From positions 1-64,000 of the forward strand of contig NZ_SPQT01000001.1 of the NCBI RefSeq assembly GCF_004571025.1: a stretch of 64,000 bases of DNA. The letters are read 5' to 3'. Source of the DNA: Bradyrhizobium niftali. GTDB taxonomy: Bacteria > Pseudomonadota > Alphaproteobacteria > Rhizobiales > Xanthobacteraceae. Shown here piece by piece: positions 9,480-17,300 of the stretch. Each line of letters starts with the position of its first letter. Positions within the stretch are counted from its first letter, which is position 1. Below the pieces are notes generated by a model. It was not told the origin of the DNA, ran no database searches, and worked only from the letters and a program-made list of their open reading frames with translations. Both the position numbers and the translations under genes were made by a program.

Positions 9480-10709
9480 TCAGCCGATCGCGCAGGGCAC
9501 GCTCAAAAAGCCGCGGAACCGCACCCGGCCGCCGCGCACCGGCTGGCCGTTCACGGCGTAGTTCGGGAAGCGCGCCAGGAAGCGCGAGATCGCGATGGCG
9601 CCCTCGAGCCGCGCCAGCGCCATGCCGGCGCATTGATGCGCGCCGGTGGCGAAGGCGAGATGCCGGTTCGGCGTCCGCGCGATGTCGAAGCCCTCGGGGT
9701 CGGGAAACTGCGCGGGGTCGCGGTTGGCCGCCCCGATGCACAGCGTCACCGACGTGCCGGCGTCGAGCATGACGCCGCCGAGCTCGACGGGTTCGGTGGT
9801 CATGCGGTTGCCGAGCTGGTTCGAGCTCTCGTAGCGCAGCATCTCCTCCACCGCTGTCTTGATCATGTCGGGGTTGTCGATCAGCCGCTGCTTCTGGTCC
9901 GGATTCCGGTCCAGTGCGACGAGGCCGTTGCCGATCAGGTTGGTGGTGGTCTCGTGTCCGGCATTGAGCAGGAAGATGCAATTGTGCAGCAGCTCCTTCT
10001 CCGTCAGCCGCTCGCCGTTACCTTCTCCCTGGATCAGGCGTGTCAGCACGTCGCGCTCGGGATTGCCGGGTTTGCCGCGCCGGCGCGCGACCAGCGTTTC
10101 GAGATAGGCGAGAAAGTCCTTCACCGCCTTGTTGCCGCGCGCGGCCGCTTCGCTCGACACCACGGGTTCGAGAGCACCGAGGATCGCCAGCGACCAGTCG
10201 CGCAGCGGCGCGCGCTCGTCATGGGGCACGTCGAGCAGATTGCCGATCACCTCGATCGGGATCGAGGCGGCAAAATCCTCGATCAGCTCGCAATGGCCCT
10301 TGGCGGCGATGGCATCGAGCAGGCTGTCGACCAGCTTGACGAGATCGCCCTCCATCCCCGCGATCGCGCGCGGCGACAGCGCGCCCATGATCAGGCGGCG
10401 CACGCGGGTGTGTGCCGGCGGATCGTTGAAGACGAGGCTGGTGGTGTGATGCTCATAGAGCGGGGTGTCGCCGTATTTCGGCGCGAACTCGCGCTTCTTG
10501 TCGGAGCTGAACGACTTGGTGTTCTTGTAGGTGGCGACGAGGTCGTCGTAGCGGGTCAGGAACACGGTGCCGTTCGGCAGGCGCTTGACCGGCTCGTTCT
10601 GCCGCAGTGCACGATAGGTCGGGTAGGGGTTGTCGTAGAACTCCGGCGTCAGCTTCTCGAGATCGAAATTCGACGCCAGTTCTTTCGCACTTGCGTTCAT
10701 TGCCGCCAT
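9480..10709 (-). CDS. Cytochrome P450 (soluble, bacterial class I type)
   Basis: A 409-aa soluble P450 monooxygenase; the substrate is unknown. The I-helix oxygen-activation motif is AGHETT (250-255), the K-helix ExxR is Glu289-Arg292 in EEMLR, and the haem ligand is Cys360 in FATGAHQCAG. The usual haem signature begins FGxG; here the second position is Ala, a tolerated but less common change. No ferredoxin or reductase gene is adjacent, so electron partners must come from elsewhere. The gene is divergent from a split TPP-dependent decarboxylase across a 99-bp gap, which suggests shared regulation but does not prove a shared pathway. A second ATG three codons in is an alternative start. Confidence 0.9.
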   Translation of the reverse strand: MAAMNASAKELASNFDLEKLTPEFYDNPYPTYRALRQNEPVKRLPNGTVFLTRYDDLVATYKNTKSFSSDKKREFAPKYGDTPLYEHHTTSLVFNDPPAHTRVRRLIMGALSPRAIAGMEGDLVKLVDSLLDAIAAKGHCELIEDFAASIPIEVIGNLLDVPHDERAPLRDWSLAILGALEPVVSSEAAARGNKAVKDFLAYLETLVARRRGKPGNPERDVLTRLIQGEGNGERLTEKELLHNCIFLLNAGHETTTNLIGNGLVALDRNPDQKQRLIDNPDMIKTAVEEMLRYESSNQLGNRMTTEPVELGGVMLDAGTSVTLCIGAANRDPAQFPDPEGFDIARTPNRHLAFATGAHQCAGMALARLEGAIAISRFLARFPNYAVNGQPVRGGRVRFRGFLSVPCAIG

Positions 10710-10808
10710 ACTCGCCGGTTGAGACCGATATGCCGTTTTCGCTCTTTCGAGCGGCGCGGATCACCGTCTACAGTCGTGCCGTGATTTGCAAGCCGACCGG
10801 ACAGGAAA

Positions 10809-11351
10809 ATGCACGCCCGCGCTGACGCTGCCGACACGGCCCCGAATTGGCCCGACGATATTTTCGCGACATTGCAGCGCTTCGACGTCCGGCAGGTGCC
10901 TTACGTGCCCGATGCCGGCCATTCGAAGCTGATCCAGCGCGTGCTGGGGTCCACCACAATGCGCGGCATTCCCTTGACGACGGAAGAGGAGGGCGTGGCG
11001 CTTCTGGCGGGCGCCTGGACCGGCGGGCAGCGCGGCGTCCTGCTGATGCAGTCGAGCGGGGTCGGCAATTGCATCAACATGCTGTCGCTGATCCCGATCC
11101 TGCGCTTTCCGTTCCTCACGCTGGTGACCATGCGCGGCGAGTGGGGCGAGTTCAATCCGTGGCAGGTGCCGATGGGATCGACCACGCAGGGCGTGTTCGA
11201 GCTCTCCGGCGTCAAGGTGCTGCGCGCGTCCAATGCGGCCGAGGTGCCGGCGGTGTTGGAGGCAGCCGCAGCGCAGGCCTATAACGCGCTCACGCCCACC
11301 GCCGTCCTGTTGTCGCAGCGCCTGATCGGCGCCAAGGTTTTCACCAGATGA
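10809..11351 (+). CDS. TPP-dependent decarboxylase, PYR-domain subunit (sulfo/phosphonopyruvate decarboxylase-like)
   Basis: A 180-aa protein matching the N-terminal pyrimidine-binding domain of thiamine-diphosphate decarboxylases, in the split form known for sulfopyruvate decarboxylase (ComD). TTEEEGVALLAGAW (about 57-70) includes the Glu that activates the cofactor, and LLMQSSGVGNCINML is the typical following segment. There is no phosphate-binding TPP motif; that lies in the next gene, whose start overlaps this stop by four bases (ATGA). The two proteins are therefore predicted to form one enzyme. The true substrate, a 2-oxo acid, cannot be told from sequence. A second possibility is a phosphonopyruvate decarboxylase. 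Confidence 0.82.
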   Translation: MHARADAADTAPNWPDDIFATLQRFDVRQVPYVPDAGHSKLIQRVLGSTTMRGIPLTTEEEGVALLAGAWTGGQRGVLLMQSSGVGNCINMLSLIPILRFPFLTLVTMRGEWGEFNPWQVPMGSTTQGVFELSGVKVLRASNAAEVPAVLEAAAAQAYNALTPTAVLLSQRLIGAKVFTR

Positions 11352-11938
11352 GCAAGGCCAATCTCCTCGACCGCCGCCAGGTGGTCTCCGCGCTGTTCGC
11401 GGACCGCAAGGACGTGGTTGCGATCGGCGGCCTCGGGGCCTCCACCAACGACATGTGTGCCGCGGGCGATCACGCCCGCAACTTCTATCTCTGGGGCGGC
11501 ATGGGCGGCGCCGCGATGATCGGGCTGGGGCTCGCGCTGGCGCAGCCGAAACTGCCGGTGCTGGTCATCACCGGCGATGGCGAGATGCTGATGGGCATGG
11601 GCAGCCTTGCCACCATCGGGCTCCAGAAGCCGTCCAACCTCTCCATCGTGGTGCTCGACAACGAGGCCTATGGCGAGACCGGCGGCCAGACCAGCCACAC
11701 CTCGGCCGCCGCCGACCTCGTCGGCGTCGCCAAGGCCTGCGGCATCGGAGACGCCCGCGCGATCTCGACCATGGCCGAGGTCGCGGCCTTTGCCAAAGCC
11801 GTCCACGACGTCTCGGCGGGGCCGAGATTTGCCAATGTAAAGATCGACAGCGCCAGCCTCGAGCGGATCCTGCCGAGCCGGGACGGGACCTACATCGTCA
11901 ACCGGATCCGCGGCGAGCTCGGCTTCCAGCCGATCTAG
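11348..11938 (+). CDS. TPP-dependent decarboxylase, TPP-binding subunit (ComE-like)
   Basis: A 196-aa partner of the preceding gene, corresponding to the C-terminal pyrophosphate-binding domain. The TPP motif starts at GDGEMLMGMGSLATIG (Gly76-Asp77-Gly78) and ends about 28 residues later with Asn105 in VVLDNEAYGETGGQ, which bind Mg2+ and the diphosphate. YLWGGMGGAAMIGLGLAL precedes it, as is usual for this group. Translational coupling by the ATGA overlap fits equal amounts of the two chains. A GC-rich hairpin lies 22 bp after the stop. Confidence 0.85.
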   Translation: MSKANLLDRRQVVSALFADRKDVVAIGGLGASTNDMCAAGDHARNFYLWGGMGGAAMIGLGLALAQPKLPVLVITGDGEMLMGMGSLATIGLQKPSNLSIVVLDNEAYGETGGQTSHTSAAADLVGVAKACGIGDARAISTMAEVAAFAKAVHDVSAGPRFANVKIDSASLERILPSRDGTYIVNRIRGELGFQPI

Positions 11939-11959
11939 GTCCATTTCCCGGGGCGAACT

Positions 11960-11984
11960 CGCCTGCACGTGGGCCGTGCAGGCG
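11960..11984 (+). terminator. Perfect 10-bp hairpin after the decarboxylase pair
   Basis: The arms CGCCTGCACG and CGTGCAGGCG pair fully around TGGGC, 22 bp past the stop codon. GGGGCAATTT follows, with only a short T run. It may end the decarboxylase transcript or insulate it from the efflux operon downstream. Confidence 0.4.
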
Positions 11985-12037
11985 GGGCAATTTCCACTGA
12001 AATTACAACGCTTCCAGGTTGCGATGCAGCATAATGC

Positions 12038-12068
12038 TTGACTTTTGCGTGGGTGAGTGCTTACTCAC
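12038..12068 (+). promoter_or_regulatory. Promoter and TetR operator of the efflux operon
   Basis: A -35-like TTGACT (12038-12043) is followed by the inverted repeat GTGAGTGCTTACTCAC (12053-12068): arms GTGAGT and ACTCAC around GCTT. The dyad covers where the -10 region should be and ends only seven bases before the chosen regulator start. A dyad of this kind is usual for autoregulatory TetR proteins of RND pumps, so repression of regulator and pump from this site is inferred. Confidence 0.65.
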
Positions 12069-12074
12069 TATCCC

Positions 12075-12776
12075 ATGAGCTCACTGCGAATGACGAGCGA
12101 CCTGAGGCGTCAATTGATCCTCGGCGCCGCAAAGCGCTGCTTTGCCCGACACGGCTATACCGGCACCACGACCAAGAGCGTGGCGGCCGCCGCTGCCATT
12201 TCCGAAGCCCTGCTGTTCAAGCATTTCCCCTCCAAGGCGGCGCTCTACGCTGAAATCCTCAGCGACGAATGCGAAGCCGATCCGGCGCTGACGGACCTTC
12301 TGGAACGGGAGCCGTCCACCGCCACCATGGTCGAGCTGATCCGCGGCATGGTCCAGCACTTCCTCCGCATCGCCGATGGTCCGGACCGGGAAGAGGCCCA
12401 GCGCCTGCGACTGATGGCCACGAGCCATTTGGATGATGGCGAATTCGCCCGTTTGCTATATGCCAAGATCGAGAAGCTGATCGGGGCGGTCTTCATCGCC
12501 TCGCTCGAGCGTGCGGTTGCCGCCGGGGACGCGCGGCCCTGCACTGGCGATCCACTCAACCTGTTCTGGTTTGCGCATCATTCGTTGATGACGGCGGCCC
12601 TGACCAGGCTGCCGGCTACGCCCTGTCTCGCTTACGGCAAGGCGAACGATCTGGAGCGTCAGCTCTGTGAGTTTCTCCTGAGAGGTATCGGACTTAACGA
12701 CGCCGCAATTGCTTCACATCTGGGCCGCGATCAGGCGCCGGGTGTCGGCAAGACGGCGATTGCAGAAAGTGCATGA
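12075..12776 (+). CDS. TetR/AcrR-family transcriptional repressor of the efflux operon
   Basis: A 233-aa regulator with an N-terminal TetR helix-turn-helix: ILGAAKRCFARHGYTGTTTK followed by SVAAAAAISEALLFKHFPSK and AALYAEIL. The C-terminal ligand-binding domain is helical and not informative about ligand. The start is uncertain. An upstream ATG would lie inside the operator dyad, so the ATG just after it is preferred; another ATG five codons later (MTSDLRRQ) is equally possible, and none has a strong ribosome site. The adaptor gene begins one base after the stop, so regulator, adaptor and pump form one operon. Confidence 0.88.
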   Translation: MSSLRMTSDLRRQLILGAAKRCFARHGYTGTTTKSVAAAAAISEALLFKHFPSKAALYAEILSDECEADPALTDLLEREPSTATMVELIRGMVQHFLRIADGPDREEAQRLRLMATSHLDDGEFARLLYAKIEKLIGAVFIASLERAVAAGDARPCTGDPLNLFWFAHHSLMTAALTRLPATPCLAYGKANDLERQLCEFLLRGIGLNDAAIASHLGRDQAPGVGKTAIAESA

Positions 12777-12777
12777 C

Positions 12778-13968
12778 ATGAACATCGTAACCGAACACAA
12801 GATTTCGGGCGAACCGATCGACAAGGCTCCCAAGCGTCCGGTCCGGCCGGTGCTCTGGTTCGTCATCGTCGGCACGCTGCTCGGCGTGCTCGTCGGCGGC
12901 CTCGTCTGGTTCAATTACTTCCGCGGCCAGATGATCAAGCAGTTCTTCGCCAACAACAAGCCGCCGCCGACCACGGTCAGTGCGGCCGAGGCGAAGTCCG
13001 AGGTGGTGCCTAACCTGCTGACCGCGGTCGGCGGGCTTGCCGCCGTGCACCAGGTCGATGTCAGCGCCGACGTCAACGGCCGCGTCACCGAGATCAAGTT
13101 CGAGCCGGGTTCGCATGTCGAGGCCGGCACACCGCTGGTGCAGCTGTTCGACGCGCCCGATCAGGGCGATCTCGCCAATTACAAGGCCCAGGCGACCGTC
13201 GCGCAGCTCTCGCTCGATCGTGCCAAGCAACTGGCGTCGCGCCAGTTCGGCCCGCAGGCGACCGTCGATTCGGCGCAGGCCGCGTACGACCAGGCGCTGG
13301 CCGGCATCGCCAAGACCGAAGCGCTGATCTCGCAGAAGCTCGTGCGCGCGCCGTTCTCCGGCGATCTCGGCGTCCGCAAGGTCGAGGTCGGCCAATATCT
13401 GACGGCCGGTACGGCGATCGTGTCGCTGACCGATCTGTCGGAGCTCTGGGCCAACTTCACGGTGACGGAAAAGGACTCGGGCAACCTCAAGGTCGGTCAG
13501 GCGGTCCGCCTGAAGGTCGACGCCTATCCGGGCCGCACCTTCGACGCCAAGATCACCACGATCGAGCCGCAGATCTCGACCGACACCCGCAACATCCGCG
13601 TGCAGGCGACCGTCTCCAATCCGGAGAAGATCCTGAAGCCCGGCATGTTCGTGACCACCACGGTGGTGCTGCCGGACAAGCCGGCGGTGATCACCGTGCC
13701 GGAGACGGCGGTCGACTACACGCTCTACGGCGACTCCGTGTTCGTGATCACCGAGAAGAAGGAAGAGGACGGCAAGACCAGCCTCTCCGCGGTGCGCACG
13801 TTCGTGCAGACCGGCAACCGGGTCGAGGGCCGCGTCGAAATCATCAAAGGCGTGAAGCCGGGCGACAAGGTCGTCGCCGTCGGCCAGCTCAAGCTGCAAT
13901 CGGGCGCGGCGGTGTCGATTTCGACCGACCCGGCCCCGCAGATCCCGGCGCAGCCGCCGCGCTACTGA
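12778..13968 (+). CDS. RND efflux periplasmic adaptor (membrane fusion protein)
   Basis: A 396-aa HlyD/AcrA-type adaptor linking an inner-membrane RND pump to an outer-membrane channel. One N-terminal hydrophobic segment (VLWFVIVGTLLGVLVGGLVW, about 25-45) anchors it. The biotinyl-lipoyl-like part follows (VHQVDVSADVNGRVTEIKFE), then a helical hairpin rich in Ala/Gln, the second lipoyl half (LVRAPFSGDLGVRKVEVGQY), and the beta-barrel region (TIEPQISTDTRNIRVQATVS). It ends in a Pro-rich tail. No outer-membrane factor gene is present in the operon, so the pump probably uses a shared TolC-like channel. Start at MNIVTEHK, directly after the TetR stop. Confidence 0.9.
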   Translation: MNIVTEHKISGEPIDKAPKRPVRPVLWFVIVGTLLGVLVGGLVWFNYFRGQMIKQFFANNKPPPTTVSAAEAKSEVVPNLLTAVGGLAAVHQVDVSADVNGRVTEIKFEPGSHVEAGTPLVQLFDAPDQGDLANYKAQATVAQLSLDRAKQLASRQFGPQATVDSAQAAYDQALAGIAKTEALISQKLVRAPFSGDLGVRKVEVGQYLTAGTAIVSLTDLSELWANFTVTEKDSGNLKVGQAVRLKVDAYPGRTFDAKITTIEPQISTDTRNIRVQATVSNPEKILKPGMFVTTTVVLPDKPAVITVPETAVDYTLYGDSVFVITEKKEEDGKTSLSAVRTFVQTGNRVEGRVEIIKGVKPGDKVVAVGQLKLQSGAAVSISTDPAPQIPAQPPRY

Positions 13969-14043
13969 CACCGCAAACGTCACAGCATGATCCGGCACGG
14001 CCGGATCATGTTCGTGCAAGTCAACGAAATCGAGATCGCCGCG

Positions 14044-17000
14044 ATGCGCTTTACTGATATTTTCATCAAACGCCCGGTCCTGTCGGTCGTTGTCAGCCTG
14101 CTGATCCTGCTGATCGGCCTGCGCGCGGCGATGGTGCTGCCGATCCGGCAATATCCGAAACTGTCGAACACGGTCATCAACATCACGACCGTCTATCCCG
14201 GCGCATCCGCGGACCTGATCCAGGGCTTCATCACCACGCCGATCGAGCAGGCGGTCGCTTCTGCCGAAGGCGTCGATTACATGACCTCGTCGTCGGTGCT
14301 CGGCACCTCGACGATCCAGGTCTACATCAAGCTGAACTTCGATCCGAACCAGGCGCTCACCGAAGTGCTGGCCAAGACGAACTCGGTCAAATACCTGATC
14401 CCGAAGGAATCCAACGACCCGATCGTCACCAAGACGACGGGCCAGACCACGGCGGTGATGTATCTCGGCTTCTCCTCCGAGGAGCTGTCGGGCTCGGCAA
14501 TCTCGGACTACCTGACGCGCGTGGTGCAGCCGGTGCTCTCGACCGTCGACGGCGTGGCCTCTGCCGACATCCTTGGCGCCCAGAACTTCGCGATGCGGCT
14601 GTGGCTCGATCCCGTGAAGATGGCCGGCCGCAATATCTCGCCGGCTGACGTCGCATCGGCGATCGCCGCCAACAACTTCCAGTCCGCGGCGGGCCAGACC
14701 AAGGGCTATCTGATCGTCTCGAACGTCTCGACGAATACGGGCCTGACCGACGTCAACCAGTTCAGGAAGATGATCGTCAAGGCCAAGGACGGCGGCTTCG
14801 TGCGGATGGAGGACATCGCCACCGTTGAGCTTGCAGCCCAAAGCACGGACGCGAGCGTCGCCTTCAACGGCGAGCACGCGATCTTCATCGGCGTGCAGGC
14901 GACCCCGCAGGGCAACCCGCTGACGCTGGTCAAGGGCGTGCGCGCGCTGTTCCCCGAGCTCGAGCGCAACCTGCCGCCGTCGATGAAGATGAAGGTGGCC
15001 TACGATTCCACCAAGTTCATCCAGTCCTCCATCGACGAGGTCGAGAAGACGCTCGGCGAAGCCGTGATCATCGTGATCGTGGTCATCTTCCTGTTCCTGG
15101 CGTCATTCCGCTCCGTCATCATTCCTGTCGTCACCATCCCCCTATCGATGATCGGCGTCTGCACGCTGATGCTGGCGCTGGGATTCAGCTTCAACCTGCT
15201 GACGCTGCTGGCGATGGTGCTGGCGATCGGCCTCGTCGTCGACGACGCCATCGTCGTGGTGGAGAACATCCACCGCCATCTGGAGGAAGGGAAGACGCCG
15301 GTTCAAGCCTCGCTGGAGGGCGCGCGCGAAATCGTGGGTCCCGTCATCTCGATGACCATCACGCTCGCGGCCGTGTACGCGCCGATCGGCTTCCTCGGCG
15401 GCCTCACCGGCTCGCTGTTTCGCGAATTCGCCTTCACGCTGGCGGGCTCGGTGATCGTGTCGGGCGTGATCGCGCTGACGCTGTCGCCGATGATGTGCTC
15501 GGTGCTGCTCAAGAACACCGAAGAGGGCCGCTTCGCCAAGGCCGTCAACAAGGTGTTCGGCGCCCTGACGCGCTGGTATGGCCGCAGGCTCGATCGCTCG
15601 CTCGACTACAAGGCGATCACCGGCCTCTTCGCGGTGACGATCCTCGGGCTGGTCGGCTTCCTCTACATGCACACGTCGAAGGAGCTGGCGCCGGAGGAAG
15701 ACCAGGGCATCGTGTTCGCGGTGACCAAGGCGCCGAAATACGCCAACATCGACTATGTCGATTTCTACGGTGAAAAGCTCGACGAGAAATTCCAGAAGTT
15801 CCCGGAGACCGATCTGCGCTTCGTGCTGAACGGCATCAACGGTCCGCAGGGCGGCATCGCCGGCATGCTGCTGAAGCCGTGGGAGGAGCGCAAGCGCTCG
15901 TCGATCCAGTTGAAGCCCCTGGTGCAGGCCGAGCTCTCCAAGATCGAGGGCGTGCAGGCTTTCGCCTTCAACCTGCCGCCGTTGCCCGGCGGACCCGGCG
16001 GCCTGCCGGTGCAGATGGTGATCAACTCCACCGCCGGATTCCAGACCGTCTATGAGCAGATGGAGAAGCTGAAGGACGCCGCGCGCAAGAGCGGCATGTT
16101 CATCGTCTCCGACAGCGACCTTGCCTATAACCAGCCGAATGTGCAGGTCACGATCGACCGCACCAAGGCCCAGGATCTCGGCGTCAACATGCAGAACCTC
16201 GGCAGCACGCTCGCGGTGCTGCTCGGCGGCAATTACATCAACCGCTTCAATCTCGAGGGCCGCTCCTACCAGGTGATTCCGCAGGTGCCCCGGGGCAAGC
16301 GGCTCTCGCCGGAATCGCTCGGCGGCTACTATGTGACGACCAACGCCGGCCAGCAGCTTCCGCTGTCGACCGTGGTCTCGATCAGGACCAAGACCGATCC
16401 GAATTCGCTGACCCACTACAACCAGCTCAATTCGGCGACGTTCTCGGCCGTGCCGATGCCCGGCGTGACCGTCGGTGCTGCGGTCGACTTCCTCGAAAGC
16501 GAGGCCAAGAAGCTGCCGCAAGGTTTCAGCCACGACTATCTCGCGGACTCCAGGCAGTATGTGCAGGAAGGCAACCAGCTCGCGATCACCTTCGGCTTCG
16601 CGCTGATCATCATCTTCCTGGTGCTGGCAGCCCAGTTCGAGAGCTTGCGTGACCCGCTGGTGATCATGATCTCGGTGCCGATGGCGATCGTCGGCGCGCT
16701 GATCCCGCTGTTCTTTGGCGCCGCGACCATGAACATCTACACCCAGGTTGGTCTGCTCACCCTGGTCGGCCTGATCACCAAGCACGGCATCCTGATGGTG
16801 GAGTTCGCCAACGAGCTCCAGATCAACGAGCGGCTCGACCGCCGCTCGGCCATCGAGATGTCGGCCCGCATCCGCCTGCGGCCGATCCTGATGACCACGG
16901 CCGCGATGGTGACGGGCCTGATCCCGCTCCTGACCGCGACCGGCGCGGGTGCGGCCAGCCGCTTCTCGATCGGTCTGGTCGTTGTCGCCGGCATGTCGAT

Positions 17001-17139
17001 CGGCACGCTGTTCACGCTGTTCGTGCTGCCCGCGGTCTACGTGGTGCTGGCGACCGACCATCGCGCGGCCGCAGATTCCGAGCGGAACAAGCAGGCCAAC
17101 GAGCTCGACCTCGGTTCCAAGGCGCTGCGGCCGACCTGA
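14044..17139 (+). CDS. RND multidrug efflux permease (AcrB/MexF-like)
   Basis: A 1031-aa inner-membrane proton/drug antiporter of the HAE-1 type. It begins MRFTDIFIKRPVLSVVVSLL, the standard N-terminal helix. The relay aspartates lie in TM4 at Asp400-Asp401 (LVVDDAIVVVENIHRHLEEG). Two large periplasmic loops and about twelve membrane segments are evident, with the duplicated half showing LLTLVGLITKHGILMVEFAN near residue 905. The start at MRFTD is preferred over an in-frame ATG 19 codons upstream because the family begins here. The stop is followed by a strong terminator, making this the last gene of the TetR-MFP-RND operon. The exported compounds are unknown. Confidence 0.93.
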   Translation: MRFTDIFIKRPVLSVVVSLLILLIGLRAAMVLPIRQYPKLSNTVINITTVYPGASADLIQGFITTPIEQAVASAEGVDYMTSSSVLGTSTIQVYIKLNFDPNQALTEVLAKTNSVKYLIPKESNDPIVTKTTGQTTAVMYLGFSSEELSGSAISDYLTRVVQPVLSTVDGVASADILGAQNFAMRLWLDPVKMAGRNISPADVASAIAANNFQSAAGQTKGYLIVSNVSTNTGLTDVNQFRKMIVKAKDGGFVRMEDIATVELAAQSTDASVAFNGEHAIFIGVQATPQGNPLTLVKGVRALFPELERNLPPSMKMKVAYDSTKFIQSSIDEVEKTLGEAVIIVIVVIFLFLASFRSVIIPVVTIPLSMIGVCTLMLALGFSFNLLTLLAMVLAIGLVVDDAIVVVENIHRHLEEGKTPVQASLEGAREIVGPVISMTITLAAVYAPIGFLGGLTGSLFREFAFTLAGSVIVSGVIALTLSPMMCSVLLKNTEEGRFAKAVNKVFGALTRWYGRRLDRSLDYKAITGLFAVTILGLVGFLYMHTSKELAPEEDQGIVFAVTKAPKYANIDYVDFYGEKLDEKFQKFPETDLRFVLNGINGPQGGIAGMLLKPWEERKRSSIQLKPLVQAELSKIEGVQAFAFNLPPLPGGPGGLPVQMVINSTAGFQTVYEQMEKLKDAARKSGMFIVSDSDLAYNQPNVQVTIDRTKAQDLGVNMQNLGSTLAVLLGGNYINRFNLEGRSYQVIPQVPRGKRLSPESLGGYYVTTNAGQQLPLSTVVSIRTKTDPNSLTHYNQLNSATFSAVPMPGVTVGAAVDFLESEAKKLPQGFSHDYLADSRQYVQEGNQLAITFGFALIIIFLVLAAQFESLRDPLVIMISVPMAIVGALIPLFFGAATMNIYTQVGLLTLVGLITKHGILMVEFANELQINERLDRRSAIEMSARIRLRPILMTTAAMVTGLIPLLTATGAGAASRFSIGLVVVAGMSIGTLFTLFVLPAVYVVLATDHRAAADSERNKQANELDLGSKALRPT

Positions 17140-17161
17140 GGCCAGTAGCAAGCGAATCGGA

Positions 17162-17195
17162 GGGCGGCAGCGGTCAATCCGCTGCCGCCCTTTTT
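17162..17195 (+). terminator. Rho-independent terminator of the efflux operon
   Basis: The arms GGGCGGCAGCGG and CCGCTGCCGCCC pair perfectly over 12 bp around TCAAT, followed at once by TTTTT. It lies 22 bp past the pump stop codon and is the clearest intrinsic terminator in the window. Confidence 0.92.
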
Positions 17196-17300
17196 CGTTG
17201 TACCCGCCGGTGCTGATGCGGTGGCCACCGCGGCTGTTGGGCGGGCCCTTGGCCGCGCTCGCGAGAGACAAGGTCTCGTCTTCTTGCTAGGTTCCGCTGG

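Noticed and set aside
12694..14877. Long minus-strand open frame (about 727 codons) opposite the adaptor and RND pump
   Set aside because: It is His/Arg/Asp-rich, a usual shadow of GC-rich coding DNA, and matches no family, while the plus strand encodes clear pump parts.
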